Assembly (NCBI GenBank): GCA_964465355.1
Contig: CAYXJZ010000049.1
Span: forward strand, 1-23,710
Length of the DNA stretch: 23,710 bases
Source of the DNA: JAABTL01 sp964465355
GTDB lineage: Bacteria > Deinococcota > Deinococci > Deinococcales > Trueperaceae
Reading direction: 5' to 3'
Both the position numbers and the translations under genes were made by a program. The notes beneath the pieces were generated by a model, which was given only the letters and a program-made list of their open reading frames with translations, did no database searches and was not told the origin of the DNA. Of the stretch, positions 7,568 through 15,050 are shown in pieces; positions within the stretch are counted from its first letter, which is position 1, and each line of letters starts with the position of its first letter.

Positions 7568-7825
7568 TCAGCTCGGCAGGCCCTGGTCGTCGTAGCCGAG
7601 GATCTCGTCTTGGCTGCGGGCGTCGCGGTCGGGCAGGGAGCGCACCAGGTCCTGGACCCGCCGTACCTCGTGCATGACCTGATCGACCTGCGTATGCCTG
7701 CGCAGACGGGCCAGCCGCTGCTCCAGCGCCACCGTCACCGCCTCGGTGAGGGTCTCGCCTGCCTCGTCTGCGACCTGGTGGGCCAGGCGCTCGGCCTTGA
7801 GGTTCTTGATGTTCAGTGCGGCCAT
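7568..7825 (-). CDS. vapB: VapB-type antitoxin (PSK/Rv0623-like)
   Basis: The product is 85 residues. The start is ATG 7825, preceded by GAGG on this strand, rather than the longer frame reaching 8065, because MAALNIKNLKAERLAHQVADEAGETLTEAVTVAL matches the standard N-terminus of the PSK transcription-factor-like VapB family. That part is a ribbon-helix-helix-like DNA-binding domain. The C-terminal half (HEVRRVQDLVRSLPDRDARSQDEILGYDDQGLPS) would wrap the VapC active site. It neutralises VapC and, with it, represses its own promoter (family knowledge). Confidence 0.9.
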   Translation of the reverse strand: MAALNIKNLKAERLAHQVADEAGETLTEAVTVALEQRLARLRRHTQVDQVMHEVRRVQDLVRSLPDRDARSQDEILGYDDQGLPS

Positions 7826-7852
7826 GGCTACCTCGTCCCCCTCCGGCACGAT

Positions 7853-7881
7853 GGTGGAAAGCTTCCTGTTCTTCCACCCTA
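7853..7881 (-). promoter_or_regulatory. candidate vapBC promoter and operator
   Basis: GGTGGAA (7853-7859) and TTCCACC (7872-7878) form an inverted repeat with a 12-base gap, 28 bases upstream of vapB. On the minus strand TGCTAGGGT gives an extended -10 (TAGGGT at 7876-7881) that overlaps one arm. VapBC complexes usually bind such dyads. No good -35 is visible. Confidence 0.4.
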
Positions 7882-7947
7882 GCACATCTGACGAGTTGAC
7901 CGAGATGCGATGTGTCGTGCCCATCAAAGCCGAAGGCGCGCCTTCGC

Positions 7948-9237
<1,290 letters not shown>

Positions 9238-9318
9238 GATGGCACGCCGTCGAGCCGGAACGGATGCGGCATCTCACCGGGCGGCCTAGGTCTCCGTCGG
9301 CATCTCGGTTCGGCTGCG

Positions 9319-10596
9319 TCAGGCGCCGAGCAGGGCAGCAGGCACCACCGCGACCCCATCTCGCCTGCGGTAGGCCTCGGACCCACTGTTCAGGACCACG
9401 GCGTCGATCAGGTCGGAGCCCAAGCGCTGCGCCAGCCAGCGAAGGTGGGTCACGTCGTGATCGTCCACATGCCTGCCGAGCTTGACCTCGACGGCCAGCA
9501 CCCGTCCATCGCTGCGCTCCACCAGCAGATCGACCTCATGGTCACCGTTGCGTGTACGCAAGTGATGCACCCTGGCCTCTGCGGCTTGGGCATACACCCT
9601 GAGGCTCAGACTGACGAGGGACTCGAAGAGGCGGCCGGTGAGCTGTCCATCCCGCAGTTGCGCCCTTGGCAGTCCCGCCCCGCCGCTGAGCAGGCTGTCC
9701 AGGTTGGCACCAAGAAGGCGGGCGGCCAAGGCCGGGTCTGCCAGATGATGCTTCGGCGCCTGACCCAGGCGTTGCAAGGCGTGACCGAAAGGCACCCAGG
9801 CCGGGATGGGGTCCAACAACCACAGTTGGCCGAGGACCTCGCGATAGGCCATCGTGGTGGTCTTGGCGGGCTTGTCGCTCTCGCCCGGGGTCGCGGCTTC
9901 GAGCAAACGGTTGTAGGAGGTGGTGGTCGCGGTGGCCGCCGCGTAGGCCTCCAGCCAGCCACGCAAGGCAGCTGGGCGCCTAAGCGTGTGGCCTTGTTCG
10001 GGGAACTCGCGCTCGACGACGCGCTGCAGGTAGCCGTCGAGTTGGGCGCGCTGAGCCCTGGGAGGGCTGTCCATCAGCGCGGGGAGACCCGATCCCAACA
10101 GGCTGCCGAGGTAGGCGGGGAGCTCGACGGGCGAGCTGCCGGAGACAGAGGGCCGCCCCCCGGCCAGGAGCGCCGCCAAGCTGACGGTGGGTGCTTGCAG
10201 GCCGCGTTCGGCGATGGAGAACGGACGCATGCGCAAGGACACGATGCGGCCGGCACCTGAGTGGACGGGGGCCTGGGCAGGCAGGGCACTACCCGTGAGG
10301 ATGAAGCGCCCCGGCCTCGGGTCGGCATCGACCTCGCGGCGGACCAGGTCCCATGCCTGCGGGAAGCGTTGCCATTCGTCGAGCAGGATCGGCGTCTCGC
10401 CGCGACCGAGGCGACCAGGGTCGGCCTCCAGCAGCGCACGCTCTGCTGGGACATCCAGGCGGATGACCTGGCGCGCCCTGCGTTCGGCGGTGACGGTCTT
10501 CCCCACCCCCTTCGGCCCTTCGATGGCCAGGGCGGGAACGCCGGTCAACAGCTCGTCCAACTCGTGGTCGACCACGCGCGGCAGGTAGTCGCCCAT
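9319..10596 (-). CDS. AAA ATPase with DUF4143 C-terminal domain
   Basis: The product is 425 residues from ATG 10596. The Walker A GPKGVGKT is at 27-34, Walker B ILLDEW around Asp74-Glu75, and the sensor-like FILTGSA at 99-105. The middle carries the YLQRVVEREF helix typical of DUF4143 proteins. Near the C-terminus GDHEVDLLVE...VLAVEVKLGR gives the D-(E)xK pattern of a restriction-endonuclease-like fold. Members are widespread accessory ATPases of unknown role, common near toxin-antitoxin genes. The three-copy direct repeat at its promoter and the vapBC and Doc modules nearby point to a conflict or stress function, which is an inference. A TAAGGT 7 bases before the start codon implies a leaderless transcript. 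Confidence 0.85.
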   Translation of the reverse strand: MGDYLPRVVDHELDELLTGVPALAIEGPKGVGKTVTAERRARQVIRLDVPAERALLEADPGRLGRGETPILLDEWQRFPQAWDLVRREVDADPRPGRFILTGSALPAQAPVHSGAGRIVSLRMRPFSIAERGLQAPTVSLAALLAGGRPSVSGSSPVELPAYLGSLLGSGLPALMDSPPRAQRAQLDGYLQRVVEREFPEQGHTLRRPAALRGWLEAYAAATATTTSYNRLLEAATPGESDKPAKTTTMAYREVLGQLWLLDPIPAWVPFGHALQRLGQAPKHHLADPALAARLLGANLDSLLSGGAGLPRAQLRDGQLTGRLFESLVSLSLRVYAQAAEARVHHLRTRNGDHEVDLLVERSDGRVLAVEVKLGRHVDDHDVTHLRWLAQRLGSDLIDAVVLNSGSEAYRRRDGVAVVPAALLGA

Positions 10597-10603
10597 GCCT
10601 GCT

Positions 10604-10664
10604 ACCTTACCATTCGCATGGGCCTTAGGCTACCATTCGCACACATCCTGCACTACCATTCGCA
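10604..10664 (-). repeat. three 11-bp direct repeats at 23-bp period (iteron-like operator)
   Basis: TACCATTCGCA occurs exactly at 10608-10618, 10631-10641 and 10654-10664. Read in the direction of the ATPase gene it is TGCGAATGGTA. The copy nearest the gene overlaps the TAAGGT -10 (10604-10609). The 23-base step is about two helical turns, so a protein would contact the same face of the DNA. This looks like a multi-site repressor operator, possibly bound by the ATPase product or a partner. Confidence 0.75.
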
Positions 10665-10736
10665 CGTGGTCGTGCCCCATCCATCGGTGTCAGCTCGTCC
10701 ATCCGCCTTGCTGTGCCTGGTTCAGGCACCGAAGCC

Positions 10737-12770
10737 TCACCGGGCTGCCAGCGCTTCCGCCACCGTCGCCGCCGCCCAGGCCCGGTGGTAGTCGACGCCA
10801 AGGGCAGCGTCCAACAGCACGAGCCGCACCAGCTCGAGCTGGTGGTGACGCAGGTAGCTCAGCACCGCGTCCACCGCCACCTGCGCCGACTCCACCGACG
10901 GGTAGCCGTAGTTGCCCGTGCCGATGGCGGGCAGGCCGACGCTCTTGGCGCCGATGCGCTCGGCTAAGTCGAGGCTGCTCAGGTAGCAGCGTCGCAGCAC
11001 CGCCAACTCGCGGCTACCACCGCCGCGCCACGGCAACGTGGCGGTGTGGATGACGAAGCCGGCGGGCAGGTCGAAGCCTGGGGTGAAGACGGCGCTGCCG
11101 TAGTCGATCTCGCCGAGCGCCCTGCTGGCGCGGGTCAGTCCGGGCCCGCCGCGGCGGTGGATGGCGCCGTCCACCCCGCTGGTGCCGAAGAGGCCGCGGT
11201 TGCTCGAGTTCACGATGGCGTCGAGCGGTTGGTCGGTGAGGTCGCCCTCCACCACTTCGATGCGGGTGGTGCCACCGTCTGCTCGGGGGATGGCGGTCTG
11301 GAACAGCAGCTTGCCGACGATGTCCCCACGTTGCGGGGTGTCCCCGCGTTGCGGGGTGTCCCCACTTGGCGGCGCGGCGCCGGCAGCGGCGGCAGGACGC
11401 GGCGCGCGCTTGGCCGGCGCGGCATCCGCCTTCTCCTGTCCTTCTTCCAGCTTCGCGATGGCCTTCAGCTTGGCCTCTCGCCAGATCGCCTCGCTGTCCG
11501 CCATGGACTTGAGCTCCTCGTCCTTGCGGCTGTGCCGGCGGGCGTAGGCCACCTGCCCAGCGAAGCGGGTGGCGCGCTCCAGGTCGCGCTCCTCCAGCAT
11601 GCTGCTCAGCCTGGCCAGCTCCGCGGTCTCGCGCCGCCTCTCGGGTCCGGCCGGCATGGCCTTCACCACGGCGTTGGCCGCCTCCACCTGCGAACGCGCC
11701 TTGACCAGATCGCGCTCCAGGGTGGCCGTGCGGAAGCGGTCCTTGAGCTCGCTCAGCTCCAGCAGGCGGCGGGCCTGGACCACCTCGGCCTCCCAAGGGA
11801 GGGCAGCCCATTCGGCCGCCGACAGCAGGGGCAGGTCCACGCTGAGCACTTGCTGCTCGCGTCGGCCACTCAGCACGTCATCCCAGCCCAGCAGCAGCGT
11901 CGGCGGCGCGGCCGCCGGCGCCATCTCCACCGAGAGCAGCGTGTCGCTGCCCAGCCCTGCCACCAGGTCGGGCAGGGCAAGGCCGTCCTGGTCCTGCGCC
12001 ATGCCGCCAGCCACGTGCTTCAGCACCACACCGGGCTGCAGCGAACGGATGCGCAGGCGGCGACCGCGCAAGGCGCTGAGGCCGGCCAGCTCCTGCTGGA
12101 ACACCTCCGCCACCTGCACCACGTCCTCGATGAAGAAGTAGTTGCCTTGCCCGGCGTCGGCGACGGCCCGTAGCAGGTCCTCGTCGTAGTGCAGGCCGAG
12201 GCCGAGGGCCGAGGTGGTCACCCCGTGCCGCGTGGCCTCGGCCACGTCGAGGGCGATGGCGGCCGCGTCGCGGACCCCGGCGTTGGCCAGGCCGTCGCTG
12301 AGCAGGACCACACGCATGAGGGCGGCCGGGTCCACATGCGACAGCACTTGCGTGACGCCCTCCGCCCAACCGGCATGCAGGGCTGTGTTGCCGCCCGCAC
12401 CGATCGCACGGATGGCGCGCACGATGGCCTCACGGCCATCGCCGTCGGTCCCGATGAGGCTGAGTGGCGCCTCCACCGTGACCCGGTGGTCGTAGGACAC
12501 CACCGCCACCCGGTCGCCCGGCAGCAGCATGCCGACCGCCTGCTCGGCCGCCGCCTTGGCTGCCTCCAGCGGTGCGCCCGACATGGAACCCGAGCGATCG
12601 ATGACCAAGGCAAGCTGCAGCGGCGGGCGGTCGAGGCCAGCCTCGGGGAAGGCCACCTTCAGACGCAGAAGCAGGTCGAAGTGGCCGCCGTCACGCGGCA
12701 GCGCAGCCTTGGCGGTGAGGGCAAGGGCGGTGGGCATGGGGAAAGCGACGGGGCGGGGATCGTGGGTCAT
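10737..12770 (-). CDS. VWA domain / coiled coil / macro domain fusion protein
   Basis: The product is 677 residues from ATG 12770, with GAGAGGA upstream. A von Willebrand factor A domain spans about 50-220. Its metal site (MIDAS) is Asp58-x-Ser60-x-Ser62 (DRSGSM), with Thr129 (GGNTALH) and Asp159 (LLSDGLAN). Residues 330-445 are charged and helical (ELSELKDRFRTATLERDLVKARS), probably a coiled coil. Residues 446-485 form an Ala/Pro-rich linker holding a PQRGDT tandem repeat. A macro domain follows at about 500-677: GDLTDQPLDAIVNSSN, GVDGAIHRRGG and the phosphate loop PAIGTGNYGYP. Macro domains bind or hydrolyse ADP-ribose. VWA domains mediate metal-dependent protein contacts. There is no signal peptide, so it is cytoplasmic. 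It follows the MerR-like gene by 24 bases, so both form one operon. The exact function is unknown to me. Confidence 0.88.
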   Translation of the reverse strand: MTHDPRPVAFPMPTALALTAKAALPRDGGHFDLLLRLKVAFPEAGLDRPPLQLALVIDRSGSMSGAPLEAAKAAAEQAVGMLLPGDRVAVVSYDHRVTVEAPLSLIGTDGDGREAIVRAIRAIGAGGNTALHAGWAEGVTQVLSHVDPAALMRVVLLSDGLANAGVRDAAAIALDVAEATRHGVTTSALGLGLHYDEDLLRAVADAGQGNYFFIEDVVQVAEVFQQELAGLSALRGRRLRIRSLQPGVVLKHVAGGMAQDQDGLALPDLVAGLGSDTLLSVEMAPAAAPPTLLLGWDDVLSGRREQQVLSVDLPLLSAAEWAALPWEAEVVQARRLLELSELKDRFRTATLERDLVKARSQVEAANAVVKAMPAGPERRRETAELARLSSMLEERDLERATRFAGQVAYARRHSRKDEELKSMADSEAIWREAKLKAIAKLEEGQEKADAAPAKRAPRPAAAAGAAPPSGDTPQRGDTPQRGDIVGKLLFQTAIPRADGGTTRIEVVEGDLTDQPLDAIVNSSNRGLFGTSGVDGAIHRRGGPGLTRASRALGEIDYGSAVFTPGFDLPAGFVIHTATLPWRGGGSRELAVLRRCYLSSLDLAERIGAKSVGLPAIGTGNYGYPSVESAQVAVDAVLSYLRHHQLELVRLVLLDAALGVDYHRAWAAATVAEALAAR
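11321..11365. repeat. 18-bp tandem repeat inside the VWA-macro gene
   Basis: The unit TGTCCCCACGTTGCGGGG occurs at 11321-11338, again with one change at 11339-11356, and is followed by a partial third copy. It encodes PQRGDT repeats in the linker before the macro domain. Each unit has CCCC and GGGG arms. The length is a multiple of three, so copy-number change would alter only linker length. Confidence 0.8.
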
Positions 12771-12794
12771 CGATGTCCTCTCGGGCGGCGCGGT

Positions 12795-13541
12795 TCAGGA
12801 CCGCTGCTTGCGCCTTTGCTCCAGTTGCAGCAGGTGGAGCTTGATGCTTTGGCTGAGCTCCTCGTCACCTTGGCGGTGGACGGGGAAGCGGTAGTCGTCG
12901 CGGACGTGCAGTTCGAGGCCATCCTCCAGCTCGATGCGCGACCACTCGGCGGCTTGGGCGGGGGCGGCAGGCAGGGGCACGACGGGCTTGGCCTCGGCCG
13001 ATGCGATCTCCTCTGCCTCCAAGCGCCTCCCCTGCATCACCGATCGGGGGGCCGAGGCACGGGCCTTGGCCGCCGGCCCGGCTGCGGCGGCAGGCGCACC
13101 CTCCGACAGCGGTGCCAAGCCCGCCGATCCGCGCAGCCGTCGGAGGAAGGCAGCGCGCGCATCGGCCGTCGCCGGGTCGCGTTCGGGCACCAGCTCCACC
13201 TTCACGCCACCGGCCAGCACGCCTTCCAGGTCCTGCTCCGCGGCTCCCTCGAACATCCGCTTGATGGCCTGGCTTGAGAAGCCATCGGCCAAGAGGCGAC
13301 GCAGCACCAGCAGGCGCAGCAGGTGAGCGAAGAGGTAGCGCACCTCGCGCCCGTCCCTGCGGGTCTCCGGCAGCAGGCCGAGGGTGGTGTAGTGCCGCAC
13401 GAGGCGCTGGTTCACCTCATCGGCCGAGCGGCCGCTGCTCTCCTTGGGCAGGTAGTCGGGCAGCAGGCGGTTGGCCAGTTCCACCAGCTCGTCCAGCGTC
13501 CAGAGGCCGGAGCGGAGGTTCTCGAGAGGATCGGGAAGCAT
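12795..13541 (-). CDS. MerR-like HTH regulator, partner of the VWA-macro protein
   Basis: The product is 248 residues from ATG 13541. The first 95 residues hold a MerR-type winged helix: LWTLDELVELANRLLP, then RLVRHYTTLGLLPETRRDGREVRYLFAHLLRLLVLRRLLADGFSSQAIKRMF, where HYTTLGLLP replaces the usual YYxxxGLL. A disordered Ala/Pro-rich stretch (about 140-190) leads to a C-terminal beta-like segment (SRIELEDGLELHVRDDYRFP) and a charged helix. This C-terminal part is not a known effector domain of classical MerR proteins and may dock on the VWA protein, which is an inference. Its own promoter has overlapping TGACAA/TTGTCA dyads, so autoregulation is likely. The mRNA is probably leaderless: the -10 lies 6 bases before the ATG. 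Confidence 0.8.
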   Translation of the reverse strand: MLPDPLENLRSGLWTLDELVELANRLLPDYLPKESSGRSADEVNQRLVRHYTTLGLLPETRRDGREVRYLFAHLLRLLVLRRLLADGFSSQAIKRMFEGAAEQDLEGVLAGGVKVELVPERDPATADARAAFLRRLRGSAGLAPLSEGAPAAAAGPAAKARASAPRSVMQGRRLEAEEIASAEAKPVVPLPAAPAQAAEWSRIELEDGLELHVRDDYRFPVHRQGDEELSQSIKLHLLQLEQRRKQRS

Positions 13542-13547
13542 GGCAGC

Positions 13548-13595
13548 AGCTTAGGGGTGACAACGTTGATTGTCAAGTACATCTGTGATTGTCAC
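13548..13595 (-). promoter_or_regulatory. promoter and operator of the MerR-like / VWA-macro operon
   Basis: On the minus strand TTGACA (13571-13576) and TAAGCT (13548-13553) are separated by 17 bases. The dyad TGACAA-N6-TTGTCA (13558-13563 and 13570-13575) overlaps the -35 and spacer. A further TTGTCAC half-site lies at 13589-13595, 19 bases from the second arm. The -10 ends 6 bases from the start codon, so the mRNA is predicted to be leaderless. Confidence 0.75.
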
Positions 13596-13647
13596 GATAG
13601 CTTGGGTCGATGCCCTGGTCCGTGACCACATCGTGGCACCATCCTGC

Positions 13648-13662
13648 TAACATGGCGCCATG
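13648..13662 (+). promoter_or_regulatory. -10 and start-codon palindrome of the antitoxin-Doc operon
   Basis: TAACAT at 13648-13653 lies 6 bases before the ATG at 13660, giving a leaderless transcript. The perfect 12-bp palindrome CATGGCGCCATG (13651-13662) spans the end of the -10 and the start codon and is a candidate operator. No convincing -35 is visible. Confidence 0.55.
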
Positions 13663-13887
13663 GAGAAGACCATCGTCCGGCGCGGCAACGGTGCTGCCCT
13701 CCCGATGACGCGCGACATGCTCGACCTGTTGGGCATCGCACCAGGGGACTCGGTGCGCGTCCGCTTCGAAGGCCAGCGAATGATCGTCACCCCAGGGCAC
13801 CGCCTGGCCTCCGACGAGGAGTTCGATGCCGCCATGGCGGCCGTCCTCGACGAGAACGAGGAAGTCCTGCAGCGCCTGGCGCGATGA
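13660..13887 (+). CDS. AbrB/MazE-like antitoxin of a Doc toxin
   Basis: The product is 75 residues. Residues 1-45 (MEKTIVRRGNGAALPMTRDMLDLLGIAPGDSVRVRFEGQRMIVTP) are the swapped-hairpin AbrB/SpoVT DNA-binding fold used by MazE-type antitoxins. The acidic C-terminal part (SDEEFDAAMAAVLDENEEVLQRLAR) is the usual toxin-binding tail. The stop overlaps the Doc start by 4 bases (ATGA at 13884-13887), so translation is coupled. It probably represses its own promoter. Classical Doc is partnered by Phd, and here the Phd fold is replaced by an AbrB-like one. Confidence 0.9.
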   Translation: MEKTIVRRGNGAALPMTRDMLDLLGIAPGDSVRVRFEGQRMIVTPGHRLASDEEFDAAMAAVLDENEEVLQRLAR

Positions 13888-14261
13888 AGGTCCTGTCCAC
13901 CGATCAGGTCATGCGGCTGCATGCCCACCTCATCCGACGTTTCTGCGGAGCGCCTGGCATCCGCGACCAGGGCGGGCTGGAGGCTGCGCTCGCCCGCCCA
14001 TTCGCCGAGTTTGGCGGGGTAGCGGCTTTCGCCACCCAAGCCGGGAAGGCAGCGACCCTACTGCATGGCATCGCCACCGGCCATCCCTTCGTCGACGGCA
14101 ACAAGCGCGTGGCGCTGGCGGCGACCCTGGTCTGGCTGCAGATGAACGGGCAGCGCTTGGCCCTGAACCAAGAACAGCGTTACCAACTGACCATGCGGGT
14201 GGCCGAGGGCAGTCTGTCGGTGGAGGCCTTGACCCGGCTGATCGAGGACGTCCTGACCTGA
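13884..14261 (+). CDS. doc: Doc-type Fic-fold toxin (death on curing)
   Basis: The product is 125 residues, the usual length for Doc. The Fic/Doc active-site motif is HPFVDGNKR at residues 67-75 (His67, Phe69, Asp71, Gly72, Asn73, Lys74, Arg75). The short HxFxDGNK form is that of Doc kinases, which phosphorylate EF-Tu and stop translation, rather than that of AMP-transferring Fic proteins (family knowledge). The N-terminal helices (STDQVMRLHAHLIRRFCGAPGIRDQGGLEAALARP) also match Doc. It is co-translated with the AbrB-like antitoxin. All key residues are present, so it should be active. Confidence 0.92.
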   Translation: MKVLSTDQVMRLHAHLIRRFCGAPGIRDQGGLEAALARPFAEFGGVAAFATQAGKAATLLHGIATGHPFVDGNKRVALAATLVWLQMNGQRLALNQEQRYQLTMRVAEGSLSVEALTRLIEDVLT

Positions 14262-14416
14262 GCGGCGATGCCCTCCCTCATCGGGCCGTGATCCGCCCCT
14301 CCACCATCGGCGCCCGGCCATGGTCACGCCAAGCACCCTTCCCCTCCCCCATCCCGGCCTTCCGCCACGCGTTCCGGCTGTTCCAGCACCGTCCAGCACG
14401 TTCTTCCTGCAAGACC

Positions 14417-14445
14417 TTGACGAATCGTGCATACGGGCGTATGAT
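14417..14445 (+). promoter_or_regulatory. strong orphan promoter with a dyad over its -10
   Basis: TTGACG (14417-14422) and TATGAT (14440-14445) lie 17 bases apart. The dyad CATACG-GG-CGTATG (14430-14443) covers the -10, as for a repressor operator. Transcription should begin near 14452. No long gene follows in this direction. A 22-codon frame from ATG 14441 overlaps the -10 and ends at 14509, but it has no ribosome binding site. The gap 14262-14585 holds otherwise only the terminator at 14474. Confidence 0.65.
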
Positions 14446-14473
14446 GGTTTTCATCAACCAAGCAAGACCAGCG

Positions 14474-14498
14474 GCGCCCATGCGGGCGCTTCTTCTTT
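14474..14498 (+). terminator. intrinsic terminator
   Basis: GCGCCC (14474-14479) pairs with GGGCGC (14484-14489) around a 4-base loop, followed by TTCTTCTTT. This is the best intrinsic terminator in the window. It lies about 25 bases after the predicted start of the orphan transcript and could also end the Doc operon. Confidence 0.7.
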
Positions 14499-14585
14499 GG
14501 GTCGCCTAGGTCTGGGCCACCAAGGTACCGATAAGCGAGATGTGACGCCAGATCCCAGCCGGTCGCGCCGCAGCCTCCGGTCAGT

Positions 14586-15017
14586 TCAACGAGGCCGCTC
14601 CCCCGACTGCATGGCGTAGTTCCTCAAGATCATGGAGCTGGCCGGGGTCATCCCCAGCTGCTGGTAGAAGCCTTCCTTGCCGGCCGTGCTGGTCAGGTCG
14701 ACCATGTACAACCCGGCCAAGCCCTGCATCATCCGCCTCATCAGCGCCGAGCCGATGCCGCGGCCGCGGTAGGCGGGCAGCACCTCGAGCAGGGGTAGGT
14801 AGGCGCTGAGCACACCGTCGCTGATGGCGTTCACGAAGCCCACCACCTGGCCCGTCCGCTGCGCCACAGCCAGGCGGACCATGTAGCTCCCGTGCAGCAG
14901 CTTCAGGTGCGTGGTGGGCGATGGCGGGTTGGGCCAGCCTTCGAAGAAGCCGCCCTCGAGGTGCTCGGCGGCGATGCCGTCCAAGTTGTCCTGGTAACGG
15001 ACCGGATCCTCAGCCAT
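14586..15017 (-). CDS. GNAT family N-acetyltransferase
   Basis: The product is 143 residues from ATG 15017. The acetyl-CoA motif is in LLEVLPAYRGRGIGSALMRRMM (RGRGIG pyrophosphate loop), preceded by the beta strand VVGFVNAISDG and followed by MVDLTSTAGKEGFYQQLGMTPASSMILRNY. That last segment is typical of small GNATs acting on soluble acceptors. The acceptor is unknown. It is cytoplasmic. A TAACAT lies 6 bases before the start codon with no Shine-Dalgarno, so the gene is probably transcribed alone as a leaderless mRNA, independent of the dehydrogenase gene that ends 33 bases upstream of it on the same strand. Confidence 0.87.
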   Translation of the reverse strand: MAEDPVRYQDNLDGIAAEHLEGGFFEGWPNPPSPTTHLKLLHGSYMVRLAVAQRTGQVVGFVNAISDGVLSAYLPLLEVLPAYRGRGIGSALMRRMMQGLAGLYMVDLTSTAGKEGFYQQLGMTPASSMILRNYAMQSGERPR

Positions 15018-15023
15018 CCATCC

Positions 15024-15029
15024 ATGTTA
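15024..15029 (-). promoter_or_regulatory. -10 element of the third GNAT gene (leaderless)
   Basis: TAACAT on the minus strand ends 6 bases before the ATG at 15017. The same hexamer at the same distance occurs before the AbrB-like antitoxin gene. No clear -35 is visible. Confidence 0.45.
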
Positions 15030-15050
15030 AGACCCGTCGTCCGCGCCGAT

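Noticed and set aside
9286..9295. CCTAGGTC also found near 14506 and 15113, considered as a mobile-element target repeat
   Set aside because: Short, no longer flanking identity and no transposase gene nearby. One copy lies in coding sequence.
14441..14509. 22-codon ORF over the orphan transcript
   Set aside because: Its ATG overlaps the -10 element, so it would precede the predicted transcript start, and it has no ribosome binding site.
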